Assembly: GCF_003428165.1 (NCBI RefSeq)
Contig: NZ_QLIQ01000003.1
Location: forward strand, 57,042-121,041
DNA length: 64,000 nucleotides
Direction: 5' to 3'
Origin: Cysteiniphilum litorale
GTDB taxonomy: Bacteria; Pseudomonadota; Gammaproteobacteria; Francisellales; Francisellaceae
The position numbers and the translations under genes were made by a program. Within the stretch, counting starts at the first letter, position 1. Each line of letters opens with the position of its first letter. The notes under the pieces were generated by a model. The model worked only from the letters and a program-made list of their open reading frames with translations. It made no database searches and was not told where the DNA came from. Positions 9,707 through 19,553 of this stretch are shown here, piece after piece.

Positions 9707-10008
9707 AACTCTATCCCCTCTTTTAACGCTACATTATCTATTAATCTTTTATCAGCACCAGTTTTTGCAAGCACAACATCAATTTTTTGCTCACCAATGG
9801 CTTTTTCTAATGCCACCAGTAACTCAATTTTTTTGTTAAACCCATTGACGATTACCTCATCTTTTTTGGGTAAAAGATATAGATCTATATCCCCTCCACG
9901 CTTCGAGCAATCTGTGCGACTACCAAATAAAAACACTCGCATATCGTCACCAAACACCTGATGAACGCATGATTTTATGATTGATATATTTTCTTTGCTT
10001 AAACGCAT
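9703..10008 (-). CDS. mntA: MntA-like nucleotidyltransferase antitoxin
   Basis: A 101-residue minimal nucleotidyltransferase with the active-site signature FGSRTDCSKRGGDIDLY: Gly-Ser at 29-30 and the metal-binding Asp40 and Asp42. Such proteins neutralise HepT by AMPylating the toxin's catalytic-loop Tyr. I prefer the ATG at 10008 over one 21 bp upstream because it has AAGAG 8 bp before it. It is translationally coupled to hepT. Confidence 0.85.
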   Translation of the reverse strand: MRLSKENISIIKSCVHQVFGDDMRVFLFGSRTDCSKRGGDIDLYLLPKKDEVIVNGFNKKIELLVALEKAIGEQKIDVVLAKTGADKRLIDNVALKEGIEL

Positions 10009-10160
10009 AACATCAACTCTTGAGCACATAAATCAGTGCTGCAATTACTTGTCATATTTTTCATACAGATCTTAACTCTTAGTCAAATCATTACTGCCGC
10101 TTAGTGTAACAAATAAGTGCACTGCTAGAAACAGCGCAATATCATAAGGTTGCTAAATAA

Positions 10161-10279
10161 GTACCTAAGCAATGGTTTATTGGTAATCATGGATATTCGG
10201 ATCAAGCCCGAATATGACGACTCCCAGTCATTCTAGGGCTTGACCCGAGAATCCAAAAAATACCTGATAATATTTGCAC
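10161..10279. repeat. Dispersed palindromic repeat, family 2 copy
   Basis: About 119 bp starting GTACCTAAGCAATGG and ending TAATATTTGCA, with two internal hairpins built on ATATTCGG.../CCGAATAT and ATTCTAGGG.../CCCGAGAAT. Matching copies lie at 14598-14722, 38325-38446 and 47559-47677. It occupies part of a 488-bp gap before mnmG. The rest of the gap shows only a small GGTTATaATAACC palindrome at 10479-10491, near a possible -10 element of mnmG. Confidence 0.85.
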
Positions 10280-10517
10280 AGCTATTTACCTACGCCCCTT
10301 TCAATGCGTAAGTCTCAAATAACTTAAAAGTGGGAAAATCATCACACACAAAGGCTTAAGGACACAACTCAAAGTTCATAGACATACCCTTGTTTTTTTT
10401 ATATGATGCGCATCAGTAAAGTTAGTAAAATTAATGAAATTTTGCAGCCTAATTAATCGGTTTTAAATGAACTAAACTGGTTATAATAACCATAAATTAA
10501 CAAGTAGATCTATTATT

Positions 10518-12422
10518 ATGATGTTTTATCCTCAAGAGTTTGATGTTATCGTTGTTGGCGGTGGTCATGCTGGAACAGAAGCCGCAGCGGCAGCTGCACG
10601 TATGGGTGCCAACACCCTACTCTTAACGCACAATATCGACACTTTGGGACAGATGTCTTGTAATCCTGCTATAGGCGGCATTGGCAAAGGTCACTTGGTT
10701 AAAGAAATTGATGCCCTAGGCGGCATTATGGCAAAAGCGATTGATAAGGCAGGTATTCAATTTCGCACACTTAATGCCAGAAAAGGACCTGCGGTACGCG
10801 CGACACGCGCACAAGCTGATCGCACACTTTACAAAATCGCTGTACGCCACGCACTAGAGAATCAAGAAAACTTATCGATTTTCCAACAAGGGGTTGATGA
10901 CCTGTTGATCGAAAATGATCGCGTCACTGGTGTTGTCACGCAAATGGGACTAAGCTTTCGTGCCAAAACAGTTGTTTTAACAGTTGGCACGTTTCTTGCC
11001 GGCAAAATTCATATCGGCTTTAATAATTACCAAGGTGGGCGTGCCGGTGATCAGCCAGCTAATGCCTTAGCACAGAAACTGCGTGCACTTCCTTTTGATG
11101 TCGCGCGTTTAAAAACAGGTACACCCCCACGCATTGACAAGCGTACGGTTAACTTCGCCGCGATGGGTGTCCAACCCGGTGATGATCCGACACCTTGTTT
11201 TTCATTTTTCACTGAAGCACATGAGCATCCATTGCAAGTGCCATGCCACATCACCTACACCAATCTTAAAACCCATGAGATTATTCTTAAAAACCTTGAT
11301 CGCTCAGCGATGTATGGTGGCATGATCGATGGCATTGGACCACGTTATTGCCCATCCATTGAGGATAAAATCGTGCGCTTTGCCGATAAAGATCGCCATC
11401 AAATTTTTGTTGAACCTGAAGGCTTAGATAGTATTGAACTTTACCCTAATGGTATGTCGACTTCTTTGCCATTTGATGTGCAACTGCAGTTTATTCGCAG
11501 TATCGAAGGTTTTGAAAATGCCTATATCACCCGTCCTGGTTATGCGATTGAATATGATTTCTTTGATCCGCGTGGTTTATATCCAAGCTTGGAAACCAAG
11601 CATATTGAGAATCTATTCTTTGCTGGACAAATCAATGGTACAACAGGCTACGAAGAAGCCGGTGCTCAGGGTCTTATTGCCGGATTAAATGCAGCATTAA
11701 AAGCACAAGATAAACCGACTTGGTCACCTAAGCGTAATGAAGCGTATATCGGTGTACTCATCGATGATTTAATCACCAAAGGCACACAAGAGCCTTATCG
11801 CATGTTTACTTCACGCGCCGAATATCGATTGATTTTAAGAGAAGATAATGCCGATGCACGTCTATGCCCAAAGGCTATTGAGCTAGGATTATTAAACAAT
11901 AAAGACAAAGAGGCATATCTTGCTAAGGCAGCATTGATATCAAATGAAACCTCACGTTTAAAATCTACGTGGGTTGCACCCAAAAGCGTTAAAGCCGATA
12001 AGTTAGAATCATTGCTTGGTAAAGCCATGAGTAAAGAAAGTAATCTATTTGACTTATTAAAACGCCCTGAGGTTGATTATCAAAGCCTTGCTGATATCGC
12101 CGAGCTTGGTGAATTTATCGATCACACCCAAGCGATTGAGCAAATTGAAATCTCTGCCAAATATGCAGGGTATATCGAGCGTCAGAATGAAGAAATTCTT
12201 GCCAATCAGACCCTTGAAAATGCGCAAATCCCTCAAGATTTTGACTACAGCAAGGTTTCAGGGCTTTCTAATGAGGTCCGTCAAAAGCTTATGACACAAC
12301 GCCCCTCAAGCTTGGGCGAGGCCTCCCGCATCCAAGGGGTTACACCTGCAGCTATTTCCTTATTGACTATTTATATGAAGAAGTTAGGCTTTCTCAAGAA
12401 ACAAAATAATATCAATGACTAA
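10518..12422 (+). CDS. mnmG: tRNA uridine-5-carboxymethylaminomethyl synthase subunit MnmG
   Basis: FAD-dependent MnmG (GidA) of 634 residues. With MnmE it installs the cmnm5 group on wobble U34 of tRNAs. The N-terminal dinucleotide fold [14 protein letters not shown] and the conserved [19 protein letters not shown] and [10 protein letters not shown] are all there. Either of two adjacent ATG codons could start it. mnmE and rsmG are not adjacent in this window; a small lipoprotein gene follows 12 bp downstream. Confidence 0.98.
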   Translation: MMFYPQEFDVIVVGGGHAGTEAAAAAARMGANTLLLTHNIDTLGQMSCNPAIGGIGKGHLVKEIDALGGIMAKAIDKAGIQFRTLNARKGPAVRATRAQADRTLYKIAVRHALENQENLSIFQQGVDDLLIENDRVTGVVTQMGLSFRAKTVVLTVGTFLAGKIHIGFNNYQGGRAGDQPANALAQKLRALPFDVARLKTGTPPRIDKRTVNFAAMGVQPGDDPTPCFSFFTEAHEHPLQVPCHITYTNLKTHEIILKNLDRSAMYGGMIDGIGPRYCPSIEDKIVRFADKDRHQIFVEPEGLDSIELYPNGMSTSLPFDVQLQFIRSIEGFENAYITRPGYAIEYDFFDPRGLYPSLETKHIENLFFAGQINGTTGYEEAGAQGLIAGLNAALKAQDKPTWSPKRNEAYIGVLIDDLITKGTQEPYRMFTSRAEYRLILREDNADARLCPKAIELGLLNNKDKEAYLAKAALISNETSRLKSTWVAPKSVKADKLESLLGKAMSKESNLFDLLKRPEVDYQSLADIAELGEFIDHTQAIEQIEISAKYAGYIERQNEEILANQTLENAQIPQDFDYSKVSGLSNEVRQKLMTQRPSSLGEASRIQGVTPAAISLLTIYMKKLGFLKKQNNIND

Positions 12423-12434
12423 TAAGGATCTTTG

Positions 12435-12854
12435 ATGAAACTAAGCAAAACATCTCCTTTACTTAAAACATTGCTTTTTATCGTATTAAGCCTTGTGATG
12501 AGCGCATGTGCGACCACTGCAAAGTACCGTGCGATTTTAGATCAATGGCACGGTCAAATAATTGATAATTTTGTGCAGATGTGGGGATATCCGAATAAAA
12601 CATTGAAGCTTGATAATAACCAAACCGCTTATGTCTATAGTGATCGCCAAATCGTCAGCACCCCAATCACGCAAATGCCAACAAACATTACCACCGTGCA
12701 AAATGGCAATAACACGACGGTAATCTCGACACCTGGCACGATTGTGGGTGGTCAGACTTATTCATTATCCTGTACAACGTGGATTGTTTTTGACAACAAA
12801 ACAAGAAAAATTGTTAACACCACATTTCGCGGCAATAACTGCGTTTCTTATTAA
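12435..12854 (+). CDS. Putative small outer-membrane lipoprotein
   Basis: A 139-residue protein of unknown function with a signal peptide ending in the lipobox VMSAC (Cys near residue 26). The start at 12435 has AAGGA 6 bp upstream. The mature part begins with WHGQIIDNFVQMWGYP, then a Thr/Asn-rich stretch, then a Cys-containing segment (LSCTTWIVFD). The opening resembles a motif in several gammaproteobacterial lipoproteins of unknown role. It follows mnmG by 12 bp and is probably co-transcribed. It has no Asp at the +2 position after the lipid Cys, so outer-membrane sorting is expected. Confidence 0.75.
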   Translation: MKLSKTSPLLKTLLFIVLSLVMSACATTAKYRAILDQWHGQIIDNFVQMWGYPNKTLKLDNNQTAYVYSDRQIVSTPITQMPTNITTVQNGNNTTVISTPGTIVGGQTYSLSCTTWIVFDNKTRKIVNTTFRGNNCVSY

Positions 12855-12892
12855 CTAGAATTACAAGCTGTAGAAAAATTATAATATTTTAA

Positions 12893-13010
12893 AACATCCC
12901 GTCAGCCTACGGCTGCCACCCCTCTTGAAAAGAGGGGAATTGGGCGAAGGTTGATTTTTTTATATTCCCCTCTTTTCAAGAGGGGTGCCAAGCTTGCTAG
13001 GCGGGGTGTT
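12893..13010. repeat. Dispersed palindromic repeat, family 1 copy
   Basis: About 118 bp bounded by AACATCCCG and a CGGGGTGTT-like end, containing two perfect hairpins CCCCTCTT-GAA-AAGAGGGG and CCCCTCTT-TTC-AAGAGGGG. Related copies lie at 15898-16012, 19303-19416 and 61616-61729. It sits after the lipoprotein stop and could end transcription in either direction. Confidence 0.9.
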
Positions 13011-13091
13011 GAAATAAGATAAAGTGCATAACTTTAATATTAAGTGCGCAACTGGAACTAAATATAAACTAAACAAGAAAAGAGATAAATC

Positions 13092-13358
13092 ATGACTGAT
13101 ATTTTTTGTGAAAAACTGAAACAACAAGGCACTGCCATGCAGTACGCGCCAATCCCAGGAGAGCTTGGACAGCGCATTTTCAAATCGATCTCGCAAGAAG
13201 CTTGGAGCAAATGGCTTGATCATCAGACGATTTTAATCAATGAATATCGCCTTAATCTATTAGAGCCTGAAGCTAAAAAATTCTTAATGACTGAAATGGA
13301 AAAATTCTTATTTGGCGAAGGTTCTGAAAAGCCGGATGCTTTCTCTACTCCTGAATAG
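13092..13358 (+). CDS. yggX: Fe(2+)-trafficking / oxidative protection protein YggX
   Basis: An 88-residue YggX-family protein: IFC with Cys6, then PIPGELGQRIFKSISQEAW and the QTILINEYRLN core, in the order of the E. coli protein. Family members protect iron-sulfur clusters against oxidation and bind DNA or iron loosely. mutY, its common upstream neighbour, is absent. A family 1 repeat lies just upstream. Confidence 0.93.
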   Translation: MTDIFCEKLKQQGTAMQYAPIPGELGQRIFKSISQEAWSKWLDHQTILINEYRLNLLEPEAKKFLMTEMEKFLFGEGSEKPDAFSTPE

Positions 13359-13370
13359 TTATCTTCTTCA

Positions 13371-13505
13371 TCACACAAAATCACTCTGGAAAACAACGCG
13401 CTCAATATACTTTTGTTGCAACAGCGCCTCAGTCTTAAGTGATGCCAAAGCCAAAACACCAGCAATACTCACCATCGCAATCACTAAAGCCATTACTGTT
13501 TTCAT
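13371..13505 (-). CDS. Candidate 44-residue membrane-anchored small protein
   Basis: An ATG at 13505, with GAGAG 7 bp upstream, opens a 44-codon frame. It begins MKTVMALVIAMVSIAGVLAL, a single hydrophobic segment, followed by a short amphipathic tail (KTEALLQQKYIERVVFQ). It converges on yggX, ending 13 bp from its stop. I recognise no family. The hydrophobic N-terminus behind a ribosome site is the only support, so this is a tentative gene. Confidence 0.45.
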   Translation of the reverse strand: MKTVMALVIAMVSIAGVLALASLKTEALLQQKYIERVVFQSDFV

Positions 13506-13636
13506 TATTTACTCTCATTGATCATTTTCACTACAGGCATTCTAGCGTGTACCATTTCTAAACAAAAATCATATAAACTTATACCTCCATTAACAAAACG
13601 AATAACCGTAAACCTTCTAGCGGTTCGCCAAAAGCA

Positions 13637-13685
13637 CGCAAAATACAAAGCAAAAAATTCTGTAAAATGGCTTGTGATGGGTATA
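13637..13685. repeat. Fragment of MITE family 3 (one end)
   Basis: The stretch ending TGTAAAATGGCTTGTGATGG plus GTATA matches the right terminal repeat of the elements at 63343-63510 and 52576-52745. The remainder of the element is not recognisable. It lies about 55 bp upstream of the universal stress gene, so it may form part of that promoter region. Confidence 0.65.
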
Positions 13686-13738
13686 AACTAGGTTCAAGGA
13701 ACATTTACCCATGGTTAACATTTATAAGGGAGCTCACC

Positions 13739-14596
13739 ATGACATACAAAAAAGCACTTGTTGCCGTCAATATTTATGAAGACACAGAACACGTTATCGC
13801 ATCAGCTAAAGCGATTGCTCACAAGCTAAAACTTAAACTTGATGTCATGACGGTTATTGATAATGCCGCTGAATTTGTGCCTGCGGCAATGGATTTTCAA
13901 AAAAGCTTACAAGAGAATGCCAAGCAAAAATTAAAAGAGATCAAGCCACAATTTGATGGCATTAATGCCGAGTTTCATATTGCTCAAGGCAATCCAAACT
14001 ATGAAATCACACATTATGCTGAAGCCCATGATTGTGATCTTATTATCATCGGCTCACATGCGCGTCATGGCTTAAACCTGCTATTAGGTTCTACAGCCAA
14101 TAGTGTCTTGCATAAAGCCAAATGTGATGTCCTAACCGTACGTATTCGTGAGAACAACCCCAATCAAGTCATGAATTATGGCAAGATTCTACTGGCTACC
14201 GATCTTGAAGATGACAGCGCCCAAGTTGCTAGTCTTGCAAAAGAGATCGCACATACTTTTGACTCATCGGTTTCAACGATTTGTGTTCAAGGCGATCCAA
14301 CGGTTGTTACCGGTATTTATGGCATCGTACCTGAAGTACAATCGCAACTTACCGAAGATATGCAGCAAAAACTTAATGATTGGTCAAACAAATATCAATT
14401 TAAAGGTCACCGTTATCTCCAAGCAGGCAGTGCTGCAGATGAGATTACTGAAACGGCTAACTCACACGGCTATGGTCTTATCGTCATTGGTAGCCATCAA
14501 CGTGGCGCCTTTGGTCGCTTCTTCCTAGGATCAACTGCCAATGCGGTACTTCACCACGCTAAACAGGATGTGCTTGTTACTAAGCTTAAAGCATAA
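13739..14596 (+). CDS. Tandem-domain universal stress protein
   Basis: A 285-residue protein made of two UspA domains. Each half ends with the nucleotide-binding signature, GSHARHG...GSTANSVL in the first and GSHQRGAFGRFFLGSTANAVL in the second, so both may bind ATP. The overall layout resembles UspE. The ATG at 13739 with AAGGGAG upstream is preferred to an in-frame start 72 bp earlier, which lies in repeat-derived sequence. It appears monocistronic. Role: stress resistance, exact partner unknown. Confidence 0.9.
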   Translation: MTYKKALVAVNIYEDTEHVIASAKAIAHKLKLKLDVMTVIDNAAEFVPAAMDFQKSLQENAKQKLKEIKPQFDGINAEFHIAQGNPNYEITHYAEAHDCDLIIIGSHARHGLNLLLGSTANSVLHKAKCDVLTVRIRENNPNQVMNYGKILLATDLEDDSAQVASLAKEIAHTFDSSVSTICVQGDPTVVTGIYGIVPEVQSQLTEDMQQKLNDWSNKYQFKGHRYLQAGSAADEITETANSHGYGLIVIGSHQRGAFGRFFLGSTANAVLHHAKQDVLVTKLKA

Positions 14597-14597
14597 A

Positions 14598-14722
14598 TAC
14601 CTAAACAATAGTTCCTTGGTAATAATGGATATTCTGGTCAAGCCAGAATATGACAACTAGCGATCATTCTCGAACTTGATCTGAGAATCTAAAAAAACAC
14701 TTGATAATATTTGCATAGGTAC
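14598..14722. repeat. Dispersed palindromic repeat, family 2 copy
   Basis: About 125 bp beginning TACCTAAACAATAG one base after the stress-protein stop and ending with TAGGTA, giving short terminal inverted repeats. It has the same two internal hairpins as the copy at 38325-38446 but is more diverged. It takes up the first third of the 319-bp gap before fabD; nothing else is evident there. Confidence 0.85.
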
Positions 14723-14915
14723 TCAAACTCTTCAAAAAACTTCTCAATCTCTGCAATAATTTACCTTAATCAATAACAAACCTTTTGAAGATTGGCACAA
14801 AATTCACTAGGATAGTGCCAGCTTTAATAACCCCATATCTATCGCTAATTATTTGCTGCTGTTTGTAAGCAATATTATGCGATGATTACAGTATTAGGAA
14901 ATCAGGAATATTGAT

Positions 14916-15851
14916 ATGACGAAAACAGCCATCGTTTTTCCAGGACAAGGCTCACAAAAGCTTGGGATGCTCAGTGATTATTACACACGTTTTAATGAGG
15001 TTAAACAAACCTTCACTGAAGCCAATGATGCTTTAGGTTTTGATCTTTGGCAGATCATTCAAGAAAATGAAGACAAGCTTAACCAAACAGAATATACACA
15101 ACCCGCGTTATTAGCTGCAAGCATTGCCATTTGGCGCGTGCTTAACAATCACAGCAATATCACCCCTGAAATACTTGCAGGACACAGTCTTGGTGAGTAT
15201 TCAGCACTTTGCGCCGCAGGTAGCATTGATTTTGCTGATGCGCTACGCTTGGTGCGTTTACGCGGGCAACTGATGCAATCAGCGATTACTGACAAAGCAT
15301 GTGCCATGAGTGCTATTTTGGCATTAAGCAATGAAGATGTGATCAAGTGCTGTGATGCAGCAAGATCAGCTGGTATTGTTGAACCTGCTAATTTTAACTC
15401 ACATGGGCAAGTTGTGATCTCAGGCGAGTTAAAAGCCGTTGAGAAAGCCAATGAAATTGCCAAAGAAATGGGGGCAAAACGCGCGCAACTACTCCCTGTT
15501 AGCGTGCCATCGCATTGCTCACTAATGAAAGAGGCGGCTGAGAAATTTGCCACGGCTTTAGATAAAATCACGATCAAAGTGCCCGCCATTCAAGTGATTC
15601 ACAACTATGACGTCCAATCACATACTGAAATCAGTGATATTAAAACCGCTTTGATTCAACAGCTTTACTCGCCTGTCAAATGGACACAAACCATTGAAAA
15701 AATGGCTGAGCTTGGCATTACTAACGTTATCGAGTGTGGTGCGAATAAGGTATTAACAGGTCTAAATAAGCGCATTGTTAAAGAACTTAATTATCAAGAT
15801 ACTGCAAGCGTTGAGGCGATGGATAAACTGCTTGAACAAGTTAAAGCATAG
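14916..15851 (+). CDS. fabD: Malonyl-CoA:ACP transacylase
   Basis: FabD of 311 residues, which transfers malonyl from CoA to acyl carrier protein at the start of type II fatty-acid synthesis. The N-terminal FPGQGSQ, the nucleophile Ser91 in GHSLGE and the catalytic His in VPSHCSLM are present. fabG follows, but a family 1 repeat element fills the space between them, and fabH and acpP are not in the window. Confidence 0.97.
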   Translation: MTKTAIVFPGQGSQKLGMLSDYYTRFNEVKQTFTEANDALGFDLWQIIQENEDKLNQTEYTQPALLAASIAIWRVLNNHSNITPEILAGHSLGEYSALCAAGSIDFADALRLVRLRGQLMQSAITDKACAMSAILALSNEDVIKCCDAARSAGIVEPANFNSHGQVVISGELKAVEKANEIAKEMGAKRAQLLPVSVPSHCSLMKEAAEKFATALDKITIKVPAIQVIHNYDVQSHTEISDIKTALIQQLYSPVKWTQTIEKMAELGITNVIECGANKVLTGLNKRIVKELNYQDTASVEAMDKLLEQVKA

Positions 15852-15897
15852 AAAGAAGTTGGAGTTATACACCATTAGAAAAAAGCCCTAATTTTAA

Positions 15898-16012
15898 AAC
15901 ACCTCGTCAGCCTTCGGCTGACACCCCTCTTGAAAAGAGGGGAATTGATAGGTGTCTTTTGTAATATTCCCCTCTTTTCAAGAGGGGTGCCAAGCTTGCG
16001 AGGCGGGGTGTT
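15898..16012. repeat. Dispersed palindromic repeat, family 1 copy between fabD and fabG
   Basis: About 115 bp with outer AACACCTCG/CGGGGTGTT ends, a GTCAGCC-TTC-GGCTGAC hairpin and two CCCCTCTT/AAGAGGGG hairpins. It sits inside a normally contiguous fab operon and could attenuate or process the transcript. Confidence 0.9.
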
Positions 16013-16067
16013 AAAATAATAAATTGCGTAATTTTAATGAGTAATATATAGATATAAAGGATAGAAA

Positions 16068-16808
16068 ATGAATTTTGAGAATAAAGTAGTTTTTGTAACG
16101 GGTGCAAGCCGTGGCATTGGTGCCGCTATTGCTAAAGATTTCGTTGAAAAAGGTGCAACCGTCATTGGTACGGCCACCTCTGAAGCAGGGGCTGAGAAAA
16201 TCACTCAAACATTACAAGGCTATGGCAAAGGTCATGGCATCAAGCTTGATGTGACTGAAGCGCCAAGTATCGAAGCAGCTTTCGCTTGGATGAAAGATAA
16301 CACAGGCTATCCAGATATTATCGTTAACAATGCTGGGATCACTAAAGATAATCTAATGATGCGCTTAAGCGAAGAAGACTGGCTAAGTGTTATTCACACC
16401 AACTTGGATTCTGTTTTTAATATTTCTAAAGCAGCTATTCGTCATATGATGAAAAAACGCTGGGGTCGCATCATTACAATTGGTTCAGTGGTTGGTACAT
16501 CAGGTAACCCAGGACAAGCAAACTACTGCGCAAGTAAAGCCGGTGTTATTGGTTTTTCTAAGTCATTGGCACAAGAAATTGCCTCACGCAATATCACCGT
16601 TAATGTGGTCGCACCTGGCTTTATCCAAACAGATATGACCGATAAATTAACAGATGAGCAAAAACAAGCCATTATCACACAAGTGCCAGCACAAACCTTG
16701 GGACAACCCGAGGATATCGCCCATGCGGTTACTTTCTTAGCATCTGAAGGTGCGCGCTATATCACCGGACAAACAATACATGTCAATGGCGGCATGTATA
16801 TGGCATAA
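16068..16808 (+). CDS. fabG: 3-oxoacyl-ACP reductase
   Basis: Short-chain dehydrogenase of 246 residues reducing 3-oxoacyl-ACP with NADPH. The cofactor loop TGASRGIG, NNAG, and the catalytic Ser140, Tyr153 and Lys157 (YCASK) are in place, with C-terminal FLASEGARYITGQTIHVNGG typical of FabG. AAAGGA precedes the ATG. Its stop abuts the stop of the convergent ubiI-like gene with no gap. Confidence 0.96.
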   Translation: MNFENKVVFVTGASRGIGAAIAKDFVEKGATVIGTATSEAGAEKITQTLQGYGKGHGIKLDVTEAPSIEAAFAWMKDNTGYPDIIVNNAGITKDNLMMRLSEEDWLSVIHTNLDSVFNISKAAIRHMMKKRWGRIITIGSVVGTSGNPGQANYCASKAGVIGFSKSLAQEIASRNITVNVVAPGFIQTDMTDKLTDEQKQAIITQVPAQTLGQPEDIAHAVTFLASEGARYITGQTIHVNGGMYMA

Positions 16809-17981
16809 TCAGCCACCTGCGGCTTGCTCGATAAAAAATCGTTTTAATATCTTACTGTTATTTACCGCATTAACACCCAAGGCTCTTAAAGGCTTTATAA
16901 GCGGGTGATCATTACAAAAAAGCTGTTTTAGCCCTTGCATTGCATGAATCATCAACTGATTATCAAATTGGCGTTTACGCGCATATTTTGCCAATGTACT
17001 GATATCGGCAATATTGCGTCGCAGATGCTTTGCTTCAGTTAATACCTCAATCAACGCGCGTACATCAGCAAAGCCTAAGTTAATGCCCTGCCCTGCTAAC
17101 GGATGAATCGTATGTGCGGCATCGGCAATCAGCACCACACCGTGTTTATAGTAACCATCAACATGGCGTTCAATCAATTCAAAGCTCATGCGCTTACTCT
17201 GTAATTTCAGCTCACCTAATTTACCTTCTGCAGTCATGCTGAGATATTCATTAAAGCTCTTATCATCCATTGCATTAAATTTTGTAAGCTCATCACTGGC
17301 GACTGAAAAAACAATAGAGCATAAATAAGGATCGCAAAGCGGCAAAAGTGCTAGCACGCCCTTCTTCAAAAAGCGCTGATAAGCAATATCTTGATGCGGC
17401 TTTATCGTTTTAACATTAGCAACGATTGCATGTTGCTGATAAGGCTTAACGCTACAATCAAAGTCATATTGCTGGCGAATAAAGGAATTCGCACCATCAG
17501 CACCAACAATCAGTGTTGCCTCAAGCTCTTTGCCATCATCAAGTGTTATCGCAATATGTGACGTATGCGACGTCAGAGTTGCAATTTTTGAGTGCTCAAA
17601 AATAGCAACATCTTGCTTTTTGAGTGCTTGATATAATTGCGCAACGATTAAATCATTCTCAACAATCGCCCCTAAACTCTGTAGCGAACACTCTTCGGCT
17701 TTAAGGCTTAATTGTGCACTTGAGTTTTGATCCCAAACCTCCATGGCAACATAGGGGTTTATTCGCAGATTGACAATGTCACGCCAAACACCAAGCTCAT
17801 TTAATAAGCCTTGGGAGGCGGCATTAATCGCACTGACGCGTTTTGGTGCTGTCGTATTATCAAACGACTTTACAATATGTGCTACTTCAACCACAGCAAC
17901 TTTAAAGCCGTTTTGCACTAAGCCTAAACTTAAAGACAAACCAGCCATGCCACCACCGACAATTATTACATCATATTTCAT
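16809..17981 (-). CDS. ubiI: Ubiquinone-biosynthesis FAD hydroxylase, UbiI/VisC type
   Basis: A 390-residue flavoprotein monooxygenase of the UbiH/COQ6 family. It has the N-terminal VGGGMAGLSLSLGL, a GADGANS motif and GDAAHTIHPLAGQGINLGFADV. The GDAAH form of the last motif groups it with UbiI/UbiF rather than UbiH. It overlaps the upstream ubiH-like gene by 4 bp, matching the ubiH-ubiI order of gammaproteobacteria. It would act at one of the three ring hydroxylation steps of ubiquinone synthesis; which one cannot be read from sequence alone. Confidence 0.85.
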   Translation of the reverse strand: MKYDVIIVGGGMAGLSLSLGLVQNGFKVAVVEVAHIVKSFDNTTAPKRVSAINAASQGLLNELGVWRDIVNLRINPYVAMEVWDQNSSAQLSLKAEECSLQSLGAIVENDLIVAQLYQALKKQDVAIFEHSKIATLTSHTSHIAITLDDGKELEATLIVGADGANSFIRQQYDFDCSVKPYQQHAIVANVKTIKPHQDIAYQRFLKKGVLALLPLCDPYLCSIVFSVASDELTKFNAMDDKSFNEYLSMTAEGKLGELKLQSKRMSFELIERHVDGYYKHGVVLIADAAHTIHPLAGQGINLGFADVRALIEVLTEAKHLRRNIADISTLAKYARKRQFDNQLMIHAMQGLKQLFCNDHPLIKPLRALGVNAVNNSKILKRFFIEQAAGG

Positions 17982-19243
17982 AAGATACTTTTTCCATGCT
18001 TTGAGCGCATTAAGCTTGAACCGTGATTATATTTACCCATCATTAATTTGCTAAAAGATTTCTTCAAATGTTGATCACGCTCCAAGCAATAAAGGGCAAA
18101 ACCCCTCGCAAGTTTAATGGGTAGAGCATCCTGACTAAAAACATTAATCATAGAATGTGTCAATAGCGCTGTGCGCTTATGATCAAACACTCTGATCTCT
18201 TGATATTGTGCTAACATATCGGCAATATTTTGTATTGTAAACGCGGTGTCATCACCTGCAAGTAAATCATAGACTATACCAATATCACGAATGCTGAGAT
18301 TTAAGCCTTGCCCTGAAATCGGATGCAAGAAATGCGAGGCATTGCCAAATAATAATACATTTTTGCGATAGAGCGTTTGCGCGCGAATAAGAGACAAAGG
18401 GAAACTTTTAAGCTCGCTCACATCAATAAAACGCCCCAAACGATAGCCAACAAGGCGCTGGATTTCTTTTAAAACAGCTTGTTTTGATTGAGCCTTCCAA
18501 TAGTCAACTTTATCGTGATCAACACTCCACACGCACGCCATTTGCCGATCATCAATCGGTAAGAGTGCTAATACGCCATTATTAATAAAACGTTCATAAG
18601 CAACATTGTTATGAGCTCTTTGCAGGTCAAGATCAAATACTAGCGCACTTTGCTGATAGTCATGTTTGTAAGCTGAAATACCCGCTTTTTCACGTAGTTT
18701 AGACTCTGCACCATCCGCGGCAATAATTAAATCTGCCGTTATTTCGTAAGCATTGTCATCTTTTTCAATTACTAAACTAAAACACTCGTCCTGCTCCAAC
18801 AGATCAAGCACCTGACAGTCTTGATAGAGTGCTATATGATTTTCATTCATGAGCGCTTGATAGAGCGCTGGTAATAAGTACTTCATCTTAACGACAATAC
18901 CCAAAAATGCTAAGCCCTCATCTTTAGCATACAGATTGGTCTGCGCATATTGCCCTTTGTCTGACACATTCACCTGCTTGATATATTCAACATGGTCTTT
19001 GATCTTCTGCCAAATACCTAAAGTATTTAGCACACAAACCGAGCTATACGACAAGGCGATCGATCTGTTGTCACTTTTACTTAACTCAGTATTGGCGAGT
19101 TTTTCAATGAGTGTGATTTGCTTATCTTGCTTTGCTAAGCTCAATGCCATCAACATGCCAACAGCACCACCACCGACGATCACGATATCGTGATGACTAT
19201 TATCTAGATTGTTCTTTTTATTCTTTTTATTATCTTCTGTCAT
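17978..19243 (-). CDS. ubiH: Ubiquinone-biosynthesis FAD hydroxylase, UbiH type
   Basis: A 421-residue relative of the downstream gene, with VGGGAVGMLMALSL, AADGAES and GNASHFLHPISGQGLNLSIRDI. The Asn in GNASH matches the GNAAQ-type motif of E. coli UbiH, supporting this assignment. The start is placed at ATG 19243 because the upstream in-frame alternative is a TTG. The N-terminus carries a Lys/Asn-rich stretch before the FAD fold. pepP, often upstream, is missing. Confidence 0.82.
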   Translation of the reverse strand: MTEDNKKNKKNNLDNSHHDIVIVGGGAVGMLMALSLAKQDKQITLIEKLANTELSKSDNRSIALSYSSVCVLNTLGIWQKIKDHVEYIKQVNVSDKGQYAQTNLYAKDEGLAFLGIVVKMKYLLPALYQALMNENHIALYQDCQVLDLLEQDECFSLVIEKDDNAYEITADLIIAADGAESKLREKAGISAYKHDYQQSALVFDLDLQRAHNNVAYERFINNGVLALLPIDDRQMACVWSVDHDKVDYWKAQSKQAVLKEIQRLVGYRLGRFIDVSELKSFPLSLIRAQTLYRKNVLLFGNASHFLHPISGQGLNLSIRDIGIVYDLLAGDDTAFTIQNIADMLAQYQEIRVFDHKRTALLTHSMINVFSQDALPIKLARGFALYCLERDQHLKKSFSKLMMGKYNHGSSLMRSKHGKSIL

Positions 19244-19302
19244 TTTCAATAACAATTATGTATATGCCCTTATTAATTGGCGTTACGCACTATTTCTATA
19301 TC

Positions 19303-19416
19303 AACACCCCGCCTCGCAAGCTTGGCACCCCTCTTGCAAAGAGGGGAATATAAAATTACTGTTGCCTAATTCCCCTCTTTGCAAGAGGGGTGGCAGCCGT
19401 AGGCTGACGGGGTGTT
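19303..19416. repeat. Dispersed palindromic repeat, family 1 copy
   Basis: About 114 bp, inverted relative to the copies at 12893 and 15898, with AACACCCCG/CGGGGTGTT ends and two CCCCTCTT/AAGAGGGG hairpins. It lies between the ubiH start and the end of ctpA, and is closest to the copy at 61616-61729 (both read CTTGCAAAGAGG inside). Confidence 0.92.
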
Positions 19417-19553
19417 TATAAAGTCATAGTTTTTCTAAAGCGCGTAACTTCAGTTATTAACTGAAGATAGTTTAACGATAGTTGTTGGACTTTAGAATGA
19501 CTGATCGACATTATTTATTCTTAATTCATTTGAATTCTTTTAGACTCTTTGAT

